A stretch of DNA of 64,000 nt from Actinomycetota bacterium (lineage in GTDB: Bacteria > Actinomycetota > Thermoleophilia > Solirubrobacterales > 70-9): the NCBI GenBank assembly GCA_018268675.1, contig JAFDWB010000093.1, positions 60,847 through 124,846 of the forward strand. Direction: 5' to 3'. Shown piece after piece: positions 45,249 to 56,565 of the stretch. Under the pieces are notes generated by a model that saw only the letters and a program-made list of their open reading frames with translations, ran no database searches and had not been told where the DNA came from. Both the position numbers and the translations under genes were made by a program. The first letter of the stretch is position 1; every line of letters begins with the position of its first letter.

Positions 45249-46127
45249 ATGGGTGAGATGACCACTTTCGAGAAGGCCGCCAACCTGGCCGGCGTGGTGG
45301 TGCCGTTCGTCGCCACCATCGTCGCCATCGCCCTCCTCCCCGGCAGCCTGGTCAGCCCTGGCATCCTCGCGATCGCCGCCTTCATGTACCTGGTGACCGC
45401 GATCGGGATCACGGTCGGCTTTCACCGTCTGCTCACCCACCGTTCGTTCCAGACCTCGAAGGGGCTCGAGTACACCTTCGCGGTGCTCGGCACGATGGCG
45501 GTCCAGGGCCCGGTCCTCTCCTGGGTCGCGGACCACCGTAAGCACCACGCCCACACCGACAAGGAGGGCGACCCACACAGTCCCCACGTCGGCCACGGCG
45601 AGGGCCTCCGCGGCTTCTGGCACGCACACACCGGCTGGCTGATGGAGACCCAGGGGCGCGCCGACTGGAAGAAATACGCCAAGGACCTCTACGAGGACAA
45701 GGGCATGCGCTTCATCTCGCGACACTTCGTCGCCCTGATCGTGGTCAGCCTGCTGATCCCGACGGCGCTCGGGTACGCGATCACCGGCACCTGGGTAGGG
45801 GCCGTCGCGGGCCTCCTCTGGGGCGGCCTGGTGCGAGTGTTCTTCGTCCACCACATCACCTGGAGCGTCAACTCGGTGTGTCACTTCCTCGGCAGACGCC
45901 GCTTCGACACCGACGATCAATCGACCAACGTCTTCTGGCTCTCGATCCCCTCGCTCGGCGAGTCCTGGCACCACAACCACCACGCCTTCCCGCGCTCCGC
46001 GGTCCACGGACTGAAGCGTTGGGAGGTCGATCCCTCGGCGCTGATCATCGCCGGGATGGAGAAGGTGGGGCTGGCCCGCAACGTGATCCGCATCTCACCC
46101 GAGCGGCAGGCCGAACTCACCCGCTGA
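45249..46127 (+). CDS. Acyl-CoA/acyl-lipid delta-9-type fatty acid desaturase
   Basis: 292 residues from ATG 45249 (ATG 45258 is possible). Three histidine boxes are complete: HRLLTH (59-64), HRKHHAH (96-102) and HHNHHA near residue 242. Four membrane helices in two hairpins. Di-iron enzyme that puts a double bond into saturated acyl chains. The short 79-bp divergent gap with the PucR-type gene contains its promoter. Confidence 0.93.
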   Translation: MGEMTTFEKAANLAGVVVPFVATIVAIALLPGSLVSPGILAIAAFMYLVTAIGITVGFHRLLTHRSFQTSKGLEYTFAVLGTMAVQGPVLSWVADHRKHHAHTDKEGDPHSPHVGHGEGLRGFWHAHTGWLMETQGRADWKKYAKDLYEDKGMRFISRHFVALIVVSLLIPTALGYAITGTWVGAVAGLLWGGLVRVFFVHHITWSVNSVCHFLGRRRFDTDDQSTNVFWLSIPSLGESWHHNHHAFPRSAVHGLKRWEVDPSALIIAGMEKVGLARNVIRISPERQAELTR

Positions 46128-46175
46128 ACCCCGCCGCAGCCAACCGGTTTATTGCATCGGGTGGATCGGTTAAAC

Positions 46176-46200
46176 AGTGTGCAGGTTCGTATGGCACACT
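46176..46200. promoter_or_regulatory. Inverted repeat upstream of DNA-binding protein gene
   Basis: AGTGTGC, eleven bases, GCACACT, 48 bases before the ATG. Candidate operator, perhaps for autoregulation. Confidence 0.4.
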
Positions 46201-46247
46201 CGCAGCACTGTTGCACCGAAACCGTGGGTTGGATGGAAAGGATCTAG

Positions 46248-46631
46248 ATGCCTAGCACGACGAATGTCCTTGACGAGGCGCGCGCGCTCGTCGAGCGACG
46301 CCTTGCCGATCTCGACGACGAGCGCCGCCGGCTCGAGCGGGCCCTCGCGGAGCTCGGGGGCAAAGCGAAACGGTCCCCCGGCCGCCCGCGTGGCAGCGCT
46401 TCGAGCGCCGCGGCGAAACCCGCCGCCGCGCCGAAAAAACGTCGCCGCCGTCGCGGTGGCACCCGCGCCGACCAGGCGGTCGAGCTGATCGCTTCGCAGC
46501 CGGGGATCAGCGCCTCCGACGTCGCCAAGACGATGAAGATCAAACCGAACTACCTGTACCGGGTGCTCGGCGATCTGGAGAAAGAGGGCCGGGTCAAGAA
46601 GGACGGCCGGCAGTACTACCCGGCGGGCTGA
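46248..46631 (+). CDS. Small chromatin-like protein: coiled coil, AT-hook, winged helix
   Basis: 127 residues in three parts. An N-terminal coiled coil (ARALVERRLADLDDERRRLE), an AT-hook-like basic core (KRSPGRPRGS and a KKRRRRRGG run), and a C-terminal winged helix (ADQAVELIASQPGISASDVA, NYLYRVLGDLEKEGRVKKDG). The layout, dimerising helix plus minor-groove hook plus HTH, is that of a nucleoid-associated or global regulator. GGAAAGGA ribosome site upstream. No enzyme domain is present. Confidence 0.75.
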   Translation: MPSTTNVLDEARALVERRLADLDDERRRLERALAELGGKAKRSPGRPRGSASSAAAKPAAAPKKRRRRRGGTRADQAVELIASQPGISASDVAKTMKIKPNYLYRVLGDLEKEGRVKKDGRQYYPAG

Positions 46632-46705
46632 GTCTCACCGGCACCGGCGGCAACTGACAGCCAGGCCGAGCGCGCCCCCGACCCAGGGCGCCAGCGGCTG
46701 TCACG

Positions 46706-46776
46706 GAGGGCCGGGCGGTCCTCCTCCAAAACACTCAAGCGCGAAGCGCGTTTTGGAGGAGGACCGCCCGGCCCTC
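46706..46776. terminator. Perfect 27-bp hairpin between convergent genes
   Basis: Arms 46706-46732 and 46750-46776 are fully complementary; the 17-base loop can fold again (GCGC/GCGC). It sits between the DNA-binding protein and mdh stops and ends 11 bases before the mdh stop codon. The longest perfect stem in the window. Confidence 0.75.
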
Positions 46777-46787
46777 TCTTGTCAGGC

Positions 46788-49036
<2,249 letters not shown>

Positions 49037-49105
49037 CGGGCGGCGATGCTATCTGGCCGGTGACCTCGGCGCTTTGGCCGGGCAGCCGGCACAATCAGGT
49101 TCCCG

Positions 49106-50776
49106 ATGGCAACCAGAGAGCGACCCACCTTCGGCAACCACACCGTTGCCAACCAGCCGCCGCCGCTCGTCGACTACAACGTCTTCGAGGCCGACCGGGT
49201 GTTGGTCGAGGCGGTCGACCGCGAGGGAGCCGACTTGGCGGTCGAGCGGATCGCCGCGGTCGGCGAGTTCGCCGGGTCGGCCGAGGCGCAAGAGCTGGGA
49301 CGGCTGGCGAACGAGCACGGGCCGGTGCTGCGCACCCACGACCGGTACGGCAACCGCGTCGACGAGGTGGAGTTCCACCCGGCCTGGCACGAGCTGCTCG
49401 GGACGGCGGTCGAACACGAGCTGCACTGCGCGCCGTGGAGCGACCCACGGCCCGGCGCCCACGTCGCCCGCGGCGCCGCCTTCATGTGCTTCTCCCAGGC
49501 CGAGGCCGGGGTCGGCTGCCCGGTCTCGATGACCTACTCGGTCGTGCCGGCGCTGCGCACCCAGCCCGAGCTTGCCGCGGTGTGGGAGCCGCGCTTCCTC
49601 ACCTCTTCCTATGACCCGCGGAACGCGCCCGCGTCGGGGAAGCGCGGCGCCCTCGCCGGGATGGGGATGACCGAGAAGCAGGGCGGCACCGACGTGCGCG
49701 CCAACACCACGGTCGCCCGTCCCGTGGACGGCGGCGGGCCGGGCGCGGAGTACGAGCTGACCGGCCACAAGTGGTTCATGTCGGCGCCGATGTGCGACGC
49801 GTTCCTCGTCCTCGCCCAGGCCGAGGGCGGCCTCTCCTGCTTCCTCTTTCCCCGCTGGACTCCGGATGGCGAGCGCAACCGCTTCCGCCTCCAACGGCTG
49901 AAGGACAAGCTCGGCAACCGCTCGAACGCCTCCAGCGAGGTCGAGTTCGACGCCGCCTCGGCCTGGCTGGTCGGCGAGGAGGGGGCGGGCGTGCCGACGA
50001 TCATCGAGATGGTCAACCACACCCGCCTCGACTGTGTCCTCGGCAGCACCGTGAGCATGCGCGCGGGCCTCGCCCAGGCGATCCACCACACCTCCTACCG
50101 CTCGGTCTTCGGCACCGTCCTGGTCGAGCAGCCGCTGATGCAGAACGTGCTGGCGGACCTGGCGGTCGAGTCGGAGGCGGCGACGATCGCGGCGATGCGC
50201 CTCGCCCGCGCCTACGACGAGGCGCTGGCCGGCGACGCCGAGGCGCAGAGCCTGAAGCGCGTCGCCAACGCGGTGCTCAAGTACTGGATCACCAAGCGCG
50301 CGCCCGCCCACGCGGGCGAGTGCCTCGAGTGCCTCGGCGGCAACGGCTATGTCGAGGAGTCCGGCCTGCCGCGCCTCTTTCGCGAGAGCCCGCTCAACTC
50401 GATCTGGGAGGGCAGCGGCAACGTCCAGTGCCTCGACGTCCTCCGGGCGATGGTGAAGAGCCCCGCCTCGGTCGAGTCCTTCTTCGCCGAGGTCGCCGAG
50501 GGCGCCGCCGCCGAGCCCCGCCTCGCGTCGTTCGCCAACGCCCTCCGCGACGAACTGCCCGGCGACGTGGCGACGATCGAGTCCCGCGCGCGCCGGGTGG
50601 TCGAACGCATGGCGCTGGCCCTGCAAGGGTCGTTGCTGGTGCGGTACGGCGACGAGGCTGTCTCGGACGCCTTCTGCGCCTCGCGCCTGGACGGCGAATG
50701 GGGACGGGCATTCGGGACGCTGCCGGCCGGCGTCGACTTCGCGCGGATCATCGAAAGGCATCGAGCGGCGGCGTGA
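49106..50776 (+). CDS. AidB-like acyl-CoA dehydrogenase
   Basis: 556 residues, longer than standard acyl-CoA dehydrogenases (~380) and equal to AidB. NHTVANQPPPLVDYNVFEAD at the start, GMGMTEKQGGTDVRANTT and LECLGGNGYVEESGLPRLFR are the AidB signatures. AidB of E. coli is an FAD protein of the alkylation response that binds DNA; whether this one protects DNA or oxidises a branched acyl-CoA is unknown. Divergent from icd. Confidence 0.9.
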   Translation: MATRERPTFGNHTVANQPPPLVDYNVFEADRVLVEAVDREGADLAVERIAAVGEFAGSAEAQELGRLANEHGPVLRTHDRYGNRVDEVEFHPAWHELLGTAVEHELHCAPWSDPRPGAHVARGAAFMCFSQAEAGVGCPVSMTYSVVPALRTQPELAAVWEPRFLTSSYDPRNAPASGKRGALAGMGMTEKQGGTDVRANTTVARPVDGGGPGAEYELTGHKWFMSAPMCDAFLVLAQAEGGLSCFLFPRWTPDGERNRFRLQRLKDKLGNRSNASSEVEFDAASAWLVGEEGAGVPTIIEMVNHTRLDCVLGSTVSMRAGLAQAIHHTSYRSVFGTVLVEQPLMQNVLADLAVESEAATIAAMRLARAYDEALAGDAEAQSLKRVANAVLKYWITKRAPAHAGECLECLGGNGYVEESGLPRLFRESPLNSIWEGSGNVQCLDVLRAMVKSPASVESFFAEVAEGAAAEPRLASFANALRDELPGDVATIESRARRVVERMALALQGSLLVRYGDEAVSDAFCASRLDGEWGRAFGTLPAGVDFARIIERHRAAA

Positions 50777-50794
50777 AGGCTGGCGCCTCCGGCC

Positions 50795-50838
50795 GGTTGG
50801 TGAGTTGACCCCGCTGGGGTGTGGTCAACTCACCAACC
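50795..50838. terminator. Perfect 16-bp hairpin after AidB-like gene
   Basis: GGTTGGTGAGTTGACC, 12-base loop and exact complement, 18 bases after the stop. First of four long palindromes in the 457-bp convergent gap. Its stem core GTGAGTT recurs at 57572. Confidence 0.7.
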
Positions 50839-50936
50839 GTCCGGCGGTTTTCAGGATGGGGACGGGGTTCGGGACGCCTTGCGTTGGAGCTCGTGACGAA
50901 GTGCGCGGCCTCGGCGCGTCTTCCGTCCGCCCTCCA

Positions 50937-50987
50937 GGTTGATGGGCCGAAAACCGGACTATCTGACGGGTTTTCGGCCCATCAACC
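50937..50987. repeat. Perfect 19-bp palindrome
   Basis: GGTTGATGGGCCGAAAACC, 13-base loop GGACTATCTGACG and exact complement. No gene within 100 bases on either side. Confidence 0.7.
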
Positions 50988-51010
50988 TCGGGTGGCGCGG
51001 GAGGCGCGGA

Positions 51011-51056
51011 CGCTTGCTGAGTTGAGGGCGCCAGGGCACCCGCAACTCAGCAAGCG
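51011..51056. repeat. Perfect 14-bp palindrome
   Basis: CGCTTGCTGAGTTG, 18-base loop and exact complement. The TGAGTTG core is shared with the hairpin at 50795. Confidence 0.65.
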
Positions 51057-51113
51057 ACGGGGCGCCCACGCACGGAAGCGTGACTTCTCCCGCTTCGTCA
51101 CACCTCCCCGCCA

Positions 51114-51177
51114 CAGGAGCCGCGGATGCCGGGCCGACCTCAGCCAGCCCGGGTCGGATCGGCATCCGCGGCTCCTG
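51114..51177. repeat. 17-bp palindrome with nested stem
   Basis: CAGGAGCCGCGGATGCC and exact complement; the 30-base loop folds again (CCGACC/GGTCGG). It lies 57 bases beyond the stop of the M50 peptidase gene. Confidence 0.65.
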
Positions 51178-51233
51178 CGCGGCACTCAACCCGCAACCCT
51201 CCTCGGCCAGCCGCCGTCCCTTGCCGCCGCCCC

Positions 51234-52409
51234 CTACGCGCGCGTCTGCGCGTCCCGCAACGCTCGTCCGACCTGCTCCACGGTGATGACGCCGGACAAG
51301 CGCCCGTCCGCGTCGACCGCCATCAGCGCGCCGAGGCGGCGGAGGTTCTGGTTCGACAGCAGTGAGGTCAGCGGGGTGTCGTCGCGGATGAAGAGGCCGC
51401 GGTCGGCGTCGACCAGTTCGGCGACGCGGGAGCCGGCGCGGGAGACCTCGGGGACCTCGTCGGCGGCGTCGCGGTTGAGCAGGCCGAGGAAGCGGTGGGC
51501 GGCGTCGACGACGGGGAACCAGGGCCAGCGGTAGCGGAGGAAGTACTGGTCGAGCGCCTGCTCGATCGAGAGGTCGCCGGGGATCGTCACCGGTTCGCGG
51601 TCCATCACGTCGGCGACCGAGATCGTGCCGATGCGCGAGTTCATCCGGGTCTGGACCGAGGCGCCTTTCGCGGCGCCGTTGATCATCACCCCGATCAGCG
51701 CCAGCCAGACGCCGCCGAAGGTGCCGAAGATCGAGTTGGTGATCGTCATGTAGATGCCGGCGGCGATGAAGAAGTAGCCGAAGATGCGGCCGAGATCGGC
51801 GGCGAACTTGGTCGCCGCGTTGCGGTCTCCGGTCACCTTCCAGGCGACCGCCCGGGCGACGCGGCCGCCGTCCATCGGGAACGCGGGCAGCAGGTTGAAG
51901 CCCAGCAGGAGGAGGTTGATCGAGGCCAGCCAGGCCATCATCGCCAGCACGCCCGAGGCGCCGGAGTTGGTTTCGACCAGCGCCGCGTGGCTGAACTCGC
52001 CCCAGCCCCCGGCGGCGACGCCGGCCCCCATCAGGGCAAGGAAGATCGCCGCGGTCACCGCCGGGCCCGCCAGCGCGACCCGCGCTTCGACCCCCGGGCC
52101 GTCGGCTTCGCGGTCCATCCGCGCCATGCCGCCGAAGATCCAGAGCTGGATCGAGCTGATCCCGATCCCGTTGCGGGTGGCGACGAGGGCGTGCCCGAGC
52201 TCGTGCAGGAGGATCGAGCCGAAGAAGCCCGCGGCGCTGGCGACGGCGAGGATGAACGGCGTGCTCGAGCCCCCCGACGGCCCCAGCAGGTCGGTGTAGA
52301 AGTTGGACATCCAGAAGATGACCAGGAAGAGGATCAGGAACCAGGACCAGTCGACCGCGATCCGGATCCCGCGGACGTGGAACAGGGTGATCGAGCCGCC
52401 GCCCAACAT
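51234..52409 (-). CDS. Site-2 protease-family (M50) membrane metallopeptidase with CBS domains
   Basis: 391 residues from ATG 52409; the frame runs further upstream antisense to the M28 gene but that part is shadow. Zinc motif LLHELGHALVA in one membrane helix and NLLPAFPMDGGRVARA in another supply the ligands. Two C-terminal CBS domains (VADVMDREPVTIPGD; SVAEL-like second repeat ending ALMAVDADGRLSGVITVEQV) probably sense adenylates. Intramembrane protease of unknown substrate; no anti-sigma gene is adjacent. Confidence 0.9.
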   Translation of the reverse strand: MLGGGSITLFHVRGIRIAVDWSWFLILFLVIFWMSNFYTDLLGPSGGSSTPFILAVASAAGFFGSILLHELGHALVATRNGIGISSIQLWIFGGMARMDREADGPGVEARVALAGPAVTAAIFLALMGAGVAAGGWGEFSHAALVETNSGASGVLAMMAWLASINLLLLGFNLLPAFPMDGGRVARAVAWKVTGDRNAATKFAADLGRIFGYFFIAAGIYMTITNSIFGTFGGVWLALIGVMINGAAKGASVQTRMNSRIGTISVADVMDREPVTIPGDLSIEQALDQYFLRYRWPWFPVVDAAHRFLGLLNRDAADEVPEVSRAGSRVAELVDADRGLFIRDDTPLTSLLSNQNLRRLGALMAVDADGRLSGVITVEQVGRALRDAQTRA

Positions 52410-52444
52410 GTACTCAATGGTAAGCGGGTAGCGTGGCCGGCTAC

Positions 52445-53656
52445 ATGGCCAGGCACACAAACGGCACAACTTCGTCGGCGGCGATCGGGAACCCCGACCA
52501 GGCCTGGTTGCGCGCGCGGCTCGAGGAACTCGAGCGCATCCCCCGCCCCTCCGCCTCCGAGGGCGAACGGCGCGCCGCCGAGTGGCTGGTCGGCCGGCTC
52601 CGCCTGCTCGGCGCCGACGCGCGGATCGAGGCCGCGGCCGCGCACGGCACCTACTGGTGGCCGCTCGGCCTCGGCACCGCCCTGGGCGCGCTCGGCGGGA
52701 TCGCCGCGCTGCGCGGCCGGCGAGCGCTGGGCGCGGCACTCGGGGCCCTCGGCGCGGCCGGGATCGCCTCCGACTTCCCGCCCCACCGGCGCCGCCTCCG
52801 CGCGCCGCTGGCGCAGCGCACCGCCTACAACGTCGTCTGCGAGATCGGCGACCCGCGCGCGCCGCGGACGGTCGTCGTCAGCGCCCACCACGACGCCGCC
52901 CACTCCGGCCTTGTCTTCCACCCGGCGCTGCCGCGGATCGCCGACCGCCTCGGCCTGATCGAGCGCGCCGACACGAGCCCGCCGCTGATGGCGCCGGTGA
53001 TCGGCGGCCCGCTCCTCGTCGCCCTCGGCGCGCTCACCGGCGCGAGGGCGCTGACCAAGGTAGGCACCGCGCTCGCCGCCACCGCGACCGCGGCGATGGC
53101 CGAGATCGGCGCCCGCCAGGTCGTCCCCGGCGCCAACGACAACGGCACCGCGGTCGTCTCGCTGCTCGCGCTCGCCCGCCGGCTCGCCGAGGCCCCCGTC
53201 CCCGGCGTCCGCGTCGTCCTCCTCTCGGCCGGCGCCGAGGAGTCCTTCAGCGAGGGGATGAAGGCGTTCGGCGAGCGCCACTTCGACTCCCTCCCCCGCG
53301 ACTCGACCTTTTTCCTCTGCCTCGAGTCGACCGGCTCGCCCCACCTGTTGGTGCTGCGCGGCGAGGGCTTCCTGAAGATGCACGAGTACCCGGCGGCCGC
53401 GCTCGAGCTCCTCGACTCCGCCGCCGCGGAGCTCGGCATCTGGCTCTACCCGAACCTGCGCCTGCACAACGGCACCGACGGGCTCGAGCCGCTCGCCGCC
53501 GGGTACGAAGCGGCGGTGATCGCGGGCTGCGACGACCGCAAGCAGCCGGCCAACTACCACTGGCCGAACGACCTCGCCGAGAACGTCGACTTCGGCACCG
53601 TCGCCGACGGGATCAGGCTCTCCGAGGCGGCGATCCGGCGCTTCGCCGAAGCGTGA
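52445..53656 (+). CDS. M28-family aminopeptidase with N-terminal membrane segment
   Basis: 403 residues from ATG 52445 (GTG 52433 adds four). Co-catalytic zinc ligands are visible in VVVSAHHDAAHSG, VPGANDNGTAVVSLLAL, LSAGAEESFSEG and NYHWPNDLAENVDF. Two hydrophobic stretches (about 65-105 and 180-215) may anchor it, an unusual trait for M28. Divergent from the M50 gene with a ~35-bp gap, so the two proteases may be coregulated. Confidence 0.88.
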   Translation: MARHTNGTTSSAAIGNPDQAWLRARLEELERIPRPSASEGERRAAEWLVGRLRLLGADARIEAAAAHGTYWWPLGLGTALGALGGIAALRGRRALGAALGALGAAGIASDFPPHRRRLRAPLAQRTAYNVVCEIGDPRAPRTVVVSAHHDAAHSGLVFHPALPRIADRLGLIERADTSPPLMAPVIGGPLLVALGALTGARALTKVGTALAATATAAMAEIGARQVVPGANDNGTAVVSLLALARRLAEAPVPGVRVVLLSAGAEESFSEGMKAFGERHFDSLPRDSTFFLCLESTGSPHLLVLRGEGFLKMHEYPAAALELLDSAAAELGIWLYPNLRLHNGTDGLEPLAAGYEAAVIAGCDDRKQPANYHWPNDLAENVDFGTVADGIRLSEAAIRRFAEA

Positions 53657-53713
53657 CGAATTCAAGGAATCCCGACTGCAAGCTCGGATTTCCTCTCTAT
53701 AGCATCCGGCCTC

Positions 53714-55402
53714 GTGCCATCCCACGACGTACTCGTCATAGGGGCCGGGCTCGCCGGCCAGCGGGCCGCCCTCGCAGCCGCGGAGCAGGGCGTATCGGTG
53801 GGGATCGTCTCCAAGGTCCACCCCGTCCGCTCCCATTCCAACGCCGCTCAGGGCGGGATCAACGCGGCGCTCAACCCTGACGACACGTGGGAGTCCCACG
53901 CGTTCGACACCGTGAAGGGCTCCGACTACCTCGGCGATCAGGACGCGATCGAAATCATGGCCAAAGAGGCGCCCGAGGAAATCCTCCACATGGAGCACCT
54001 CGGGGTCACCTTCCACCGCAACGCGGAAGGCAAGCTCGGGACCCGGGCCTTCGGCGGCGCCTCCGCCGCCCGCACGTACTACGTCGCCGACATCACCGGC
54101 CAGGCGATCATGCACGTGCTCTACGAGCAGCTGATGAAATATTCGGAGCAGATCACCCGCTACGAGGAGTGGTTCTCCTCCTCACTGGCGATCGACGAGA
54201 ACGGTGAGTGCTGCGGCGTCGTCACCCGCAACGTCGCCGACGGCTCGATGGAACTGTTCCAGGCCAAATCGGTGATCCTCGCCACCGGGGGCTCCGGCCA
54301 GATCTGGAAGCCCACCACCAACGCCCTGATCTGCACCGGCGACGGGATCGCGATGGCCTACCGGGTCGGCGCCAAGCTGATGGACATGGAGATGATCCAG
54401 TACCACCCGACCACGCTGGCGGGAAAGGGCTTCCTGATCACCGAGGGTGCCCGCGGCGAGGGCGCCCTGCTGCTGAACAAGAACGGCGAACGCTTCATGG
54501 AGAAGTACGCGCCGAACAAAATGGAGCTGGCCTCGCGCGACGTCGTCTCGCGCGCCGAGCAGACCGAGATCAACGAGGGCCGCGGCTTCCCCGACGGGAC
54601 CGTCGCGCTCGACATCACCGTGGTGCCGAAAAAGCGCATCCACGAGGCGCTGCGGGAGATCGTCCTGGTCGGCCGCGACTTCGCCGGCGTCGACATCACC
54701 CGCGAACCGATCCATATCAAGCCGGGCAACCACTACACGATGGGCGGGGTCAAGACCGACGTCGAGGGCCGCACCGACATCCCCGGCCTCTACGCCGCGG
54801 GCGAGGTGGCCTGCGTCTCGGTCCACGGCGGCAACCGGCTCGGCGCCAACTCGCTGCTCGACACGCTGATCTTCGGCAAGCACTCGGGGCGCGACGCCGC
54901 GGCGCGGGCGCTCCGCACCGACTGGGCGAAGCCCTCGGGCAAGGTGCTGGAGGACGAGCAGGCGATGGTCGACGACATCAACGGCCGCGAGAAGGGCTCC
55001 GGCCGGCGGGTCTCCGAGATCAAGCTCGAGCTCGGCCAGACGATGGACTCCAAGGTCGCGGTGTTCCGCGACGAGGCCGGCATCACCGAAGCGCTGGAGA
55101 CGGTGCGCCGGCTCAAGGAGGAGGCGAAGACCGCCTACATCGACGACCACGGACAGGTCTTCAACCAGGACCTGATGGGGGCGATCGAGCTCGGCTACAT
55201 GCTCGACTGCGCCGAGTGCTCCTGCGTTGCGGCGCTGGAGCGGAAGGAGAGCCGGGGCGCCCAGTACCGCACCGACTACCCGGAGCGCAACGACGAGGAG
55301 TGGCTCAAACACATCGACCTCGAGCGGACGGACGAGGGCCCGGAGATCTCCTACTCCGAGGTCACGATCACCCAGTGGCAACCGGAAGCGAGGACGTACT
55401 GA
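53714..55402 (+). CDS. sdhA: Succinate dehydrogenase flavoprotein subunit
   Basis: 562 residues, GTG start. FAD site [20 protein letters not shown], the flavin-His attachment segment [16 protein letters not shown], and [20 protein letters not shown]. The substrate-binding [19 protein letters not shown] follows. No Tat signal is present, so the enzyme faces the cytoplasm. Oxidises succinate to fumarate; part of sdhA-sdhB-sdhE. Confidence 0.95.
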   Translation: MPSHDVLVIGAGLAGQRAALAAAEQGVSVGIVSKVHPVRSHSNAAQGGINAALNPDDTWESHAFDTVKGSDYLGDQDAIEIMAKEAPEEILHMEHLGVTFHRNAEGKLGTRAFGGASAARTYYVADITGQAIMHVLYEQLMKYSEQITRYEEWFSSSLAIDENGECCGVVTRNVADGSMELFQAKSVILATGGSGQIWKPTTNALICTGDGIAMAYRVGAKLMDMEMIQYHPTTLAGKGFLITEGARGEGALLLNKNGERFMEKYAPNKMELASRDVVSRAEQTEINEGRGFPDGTVALDITVVPKKRIHEALREIVLVGRDFAGVDITREPIHIKPGNHYTMGGVKTDVEGRTDIPGLYAAGEVACVSVHGGNRLGANSLLDTLIFGKHSGRDAAARALRTDWAKPSGKVLEDEQAMVDDINGREKGSGRRVSEIKLELGQTMDSKVAVFRDEAGITEALETVRRLKEEAKTAYIDDHGQVFNQDLMGAIELGYMLDCAECSCVAALERKESRGAQYRTDYPERNDEEWLKHIDLERTDEGPEISYSEVTITQWQPEARTY

Positions 55403-56565
55403 TGGCCGACTACACGATCAAAGTCCGGCGCTACCAGCCGGAGAGCGGCAAGCCCGCCTACTGGGAGGAGTTCGGGGTCGAGCTCGATCCCTCGCTGTCG
55501 GTCCTCGACGGGCTGCTGCAGGCCAAGGACCGCGACGACGGCTCGCTCGCCGTGCGCTGCTCCTGCCGGGCGGCGATCTGCGGCTCCTGCGGGATGAAGA
55601 TCAACGGCCAGTCCGGGCTCGGCTGCCAGACCCAGATCGGCGAGGCGCAGGAGCTCGCCGACAAGAAGGCGGCGGCGGTCGGCGGCGCGGCCGAGGGCAA
55701 CGTGATCACGATCGAGCCGATGGGGAACATGCCGGTGATCAAGGACCTGGTCACCGACATGGAGTCGACCCACTGGACCAAGATCCGCCGCGTCACCCCG
55801 TGGCTCCTCCCCTACGGCGAGCCGCCCGAGCGCGAGTACATCGTCGAGCCGGAATCGATGGTCGACATCACCCAGTCGATGGCCTGCATCCAGTGCGGCG
55901 CCTGCGTCTCCTCCTGCCTCTCGATGGAAGTCGACCCGCTCTTCATCGGCCCGGCGGCGCTCGCCAAGGCCTACCGCTTCGTCGGCGACCCGCGCGACGC
56001 CGAGACCACGGAGCGCCTTACCGACCTCGCCCACGATCCGCACGGGATCTACGACTGCACCCACTGCTTCAGCTGCGTCGACGCCTGCCCGAAGGGCGTG
56101 GCGCCGATGGACCAGATCATGCGGCTGCGCCGCAAGGCGGGCGAGAACGGGATCGAGGACCCGAACTCGGGGCACTCGCACGAGATGGCCTTCGTCAAGA
56201 TCATCGAGAAGAAGGGCACCCTGGACGAGTCGCTGCTGCTGCAGGAGTCCTTCGCGCCGGGCGTCCTCGGCAAGCTGCTGCCGACCAAACGCGCGATCAA
56301 GGAAATGATCGGCTCACTGCCGACCGCGGTCCGCGGGATCAAGACCGGCAAGATGCGCTCGCTCCCGAAGCTGATCCCCGGCGTCCACCACAAGCTCCCG
56401 GGCAACGCCCAGGACGAGGTGAAGGCGATCTACAAGCACGCCGAGGAACACAACGAGGAATTCAACCTGTACATCAAGGGCGAGGAGGGCGACGAGGAGG
56501 CCGCCGTCGAGGAGCGCCTCGAGCCTGCCGCCGCCCCGGGAGGCGAGGAGGCCTCGAATGGCTGA
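55402..56565 (+). CDS. sdhB: Succinate dehydrogenase iron-sulfur subunit, extended
   Basis: 387 residues, ~140 more than a classic SdhB because of a C-terminal extension. The ATG overlaps the sdhA stop by one base. [2Fe-2S] ligands are in [11 protein letters not shown]; the [4Fe-4S] set in [11 protein letters not shown]. The third cluster reads [14 protein letters not shown], with an extra Cys at +3 compared with the CxxxxxCxxxCP of [3Fe-4S] enzymes, so a second [4Fe-4S] is likely. That matches SdhE-type complexes. Confidence 0.93.
   Translation: MADYTIKVRRYQPESGKPAYWEEFGVELDPSLSVLDGLLQAKDRDDGSLAVRCSCRAAICGSCGMKINGQSGLGCQTQIGEAQELADKKAAAVGGAAEGNVITIEPMGNMPVIKDLVTDMESTHWTKIRRVTPWLLPYGEPPEREYIVEPESMVDITQSMACIQCGACVSSCLSMEVDPLFIGPAALAKAYRFVGDPRDAETTERLTDLAHDPHGIYDCTHCFSCVDACPKGVAPMDQIMRLRRKAGENGIEDPNSGHSHEMAFVKIIEKKGTLDESLLLQESFAPGVLGKLLPTKRAIKEMIGSLPTAVRGIKTGKMRSLPKLIPGVHHKLPGNAQDEVKAIYKHAEEHNEEFNLYIKGEEGDEEAAVEERLEPAAAPGGEEASNG

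Noticed and set aside
50795..51177. CRISPR-like array
   Set aside because: The elements are inverted repeats of different sequence, not direct repeats with spacers, and no cas gene is present.
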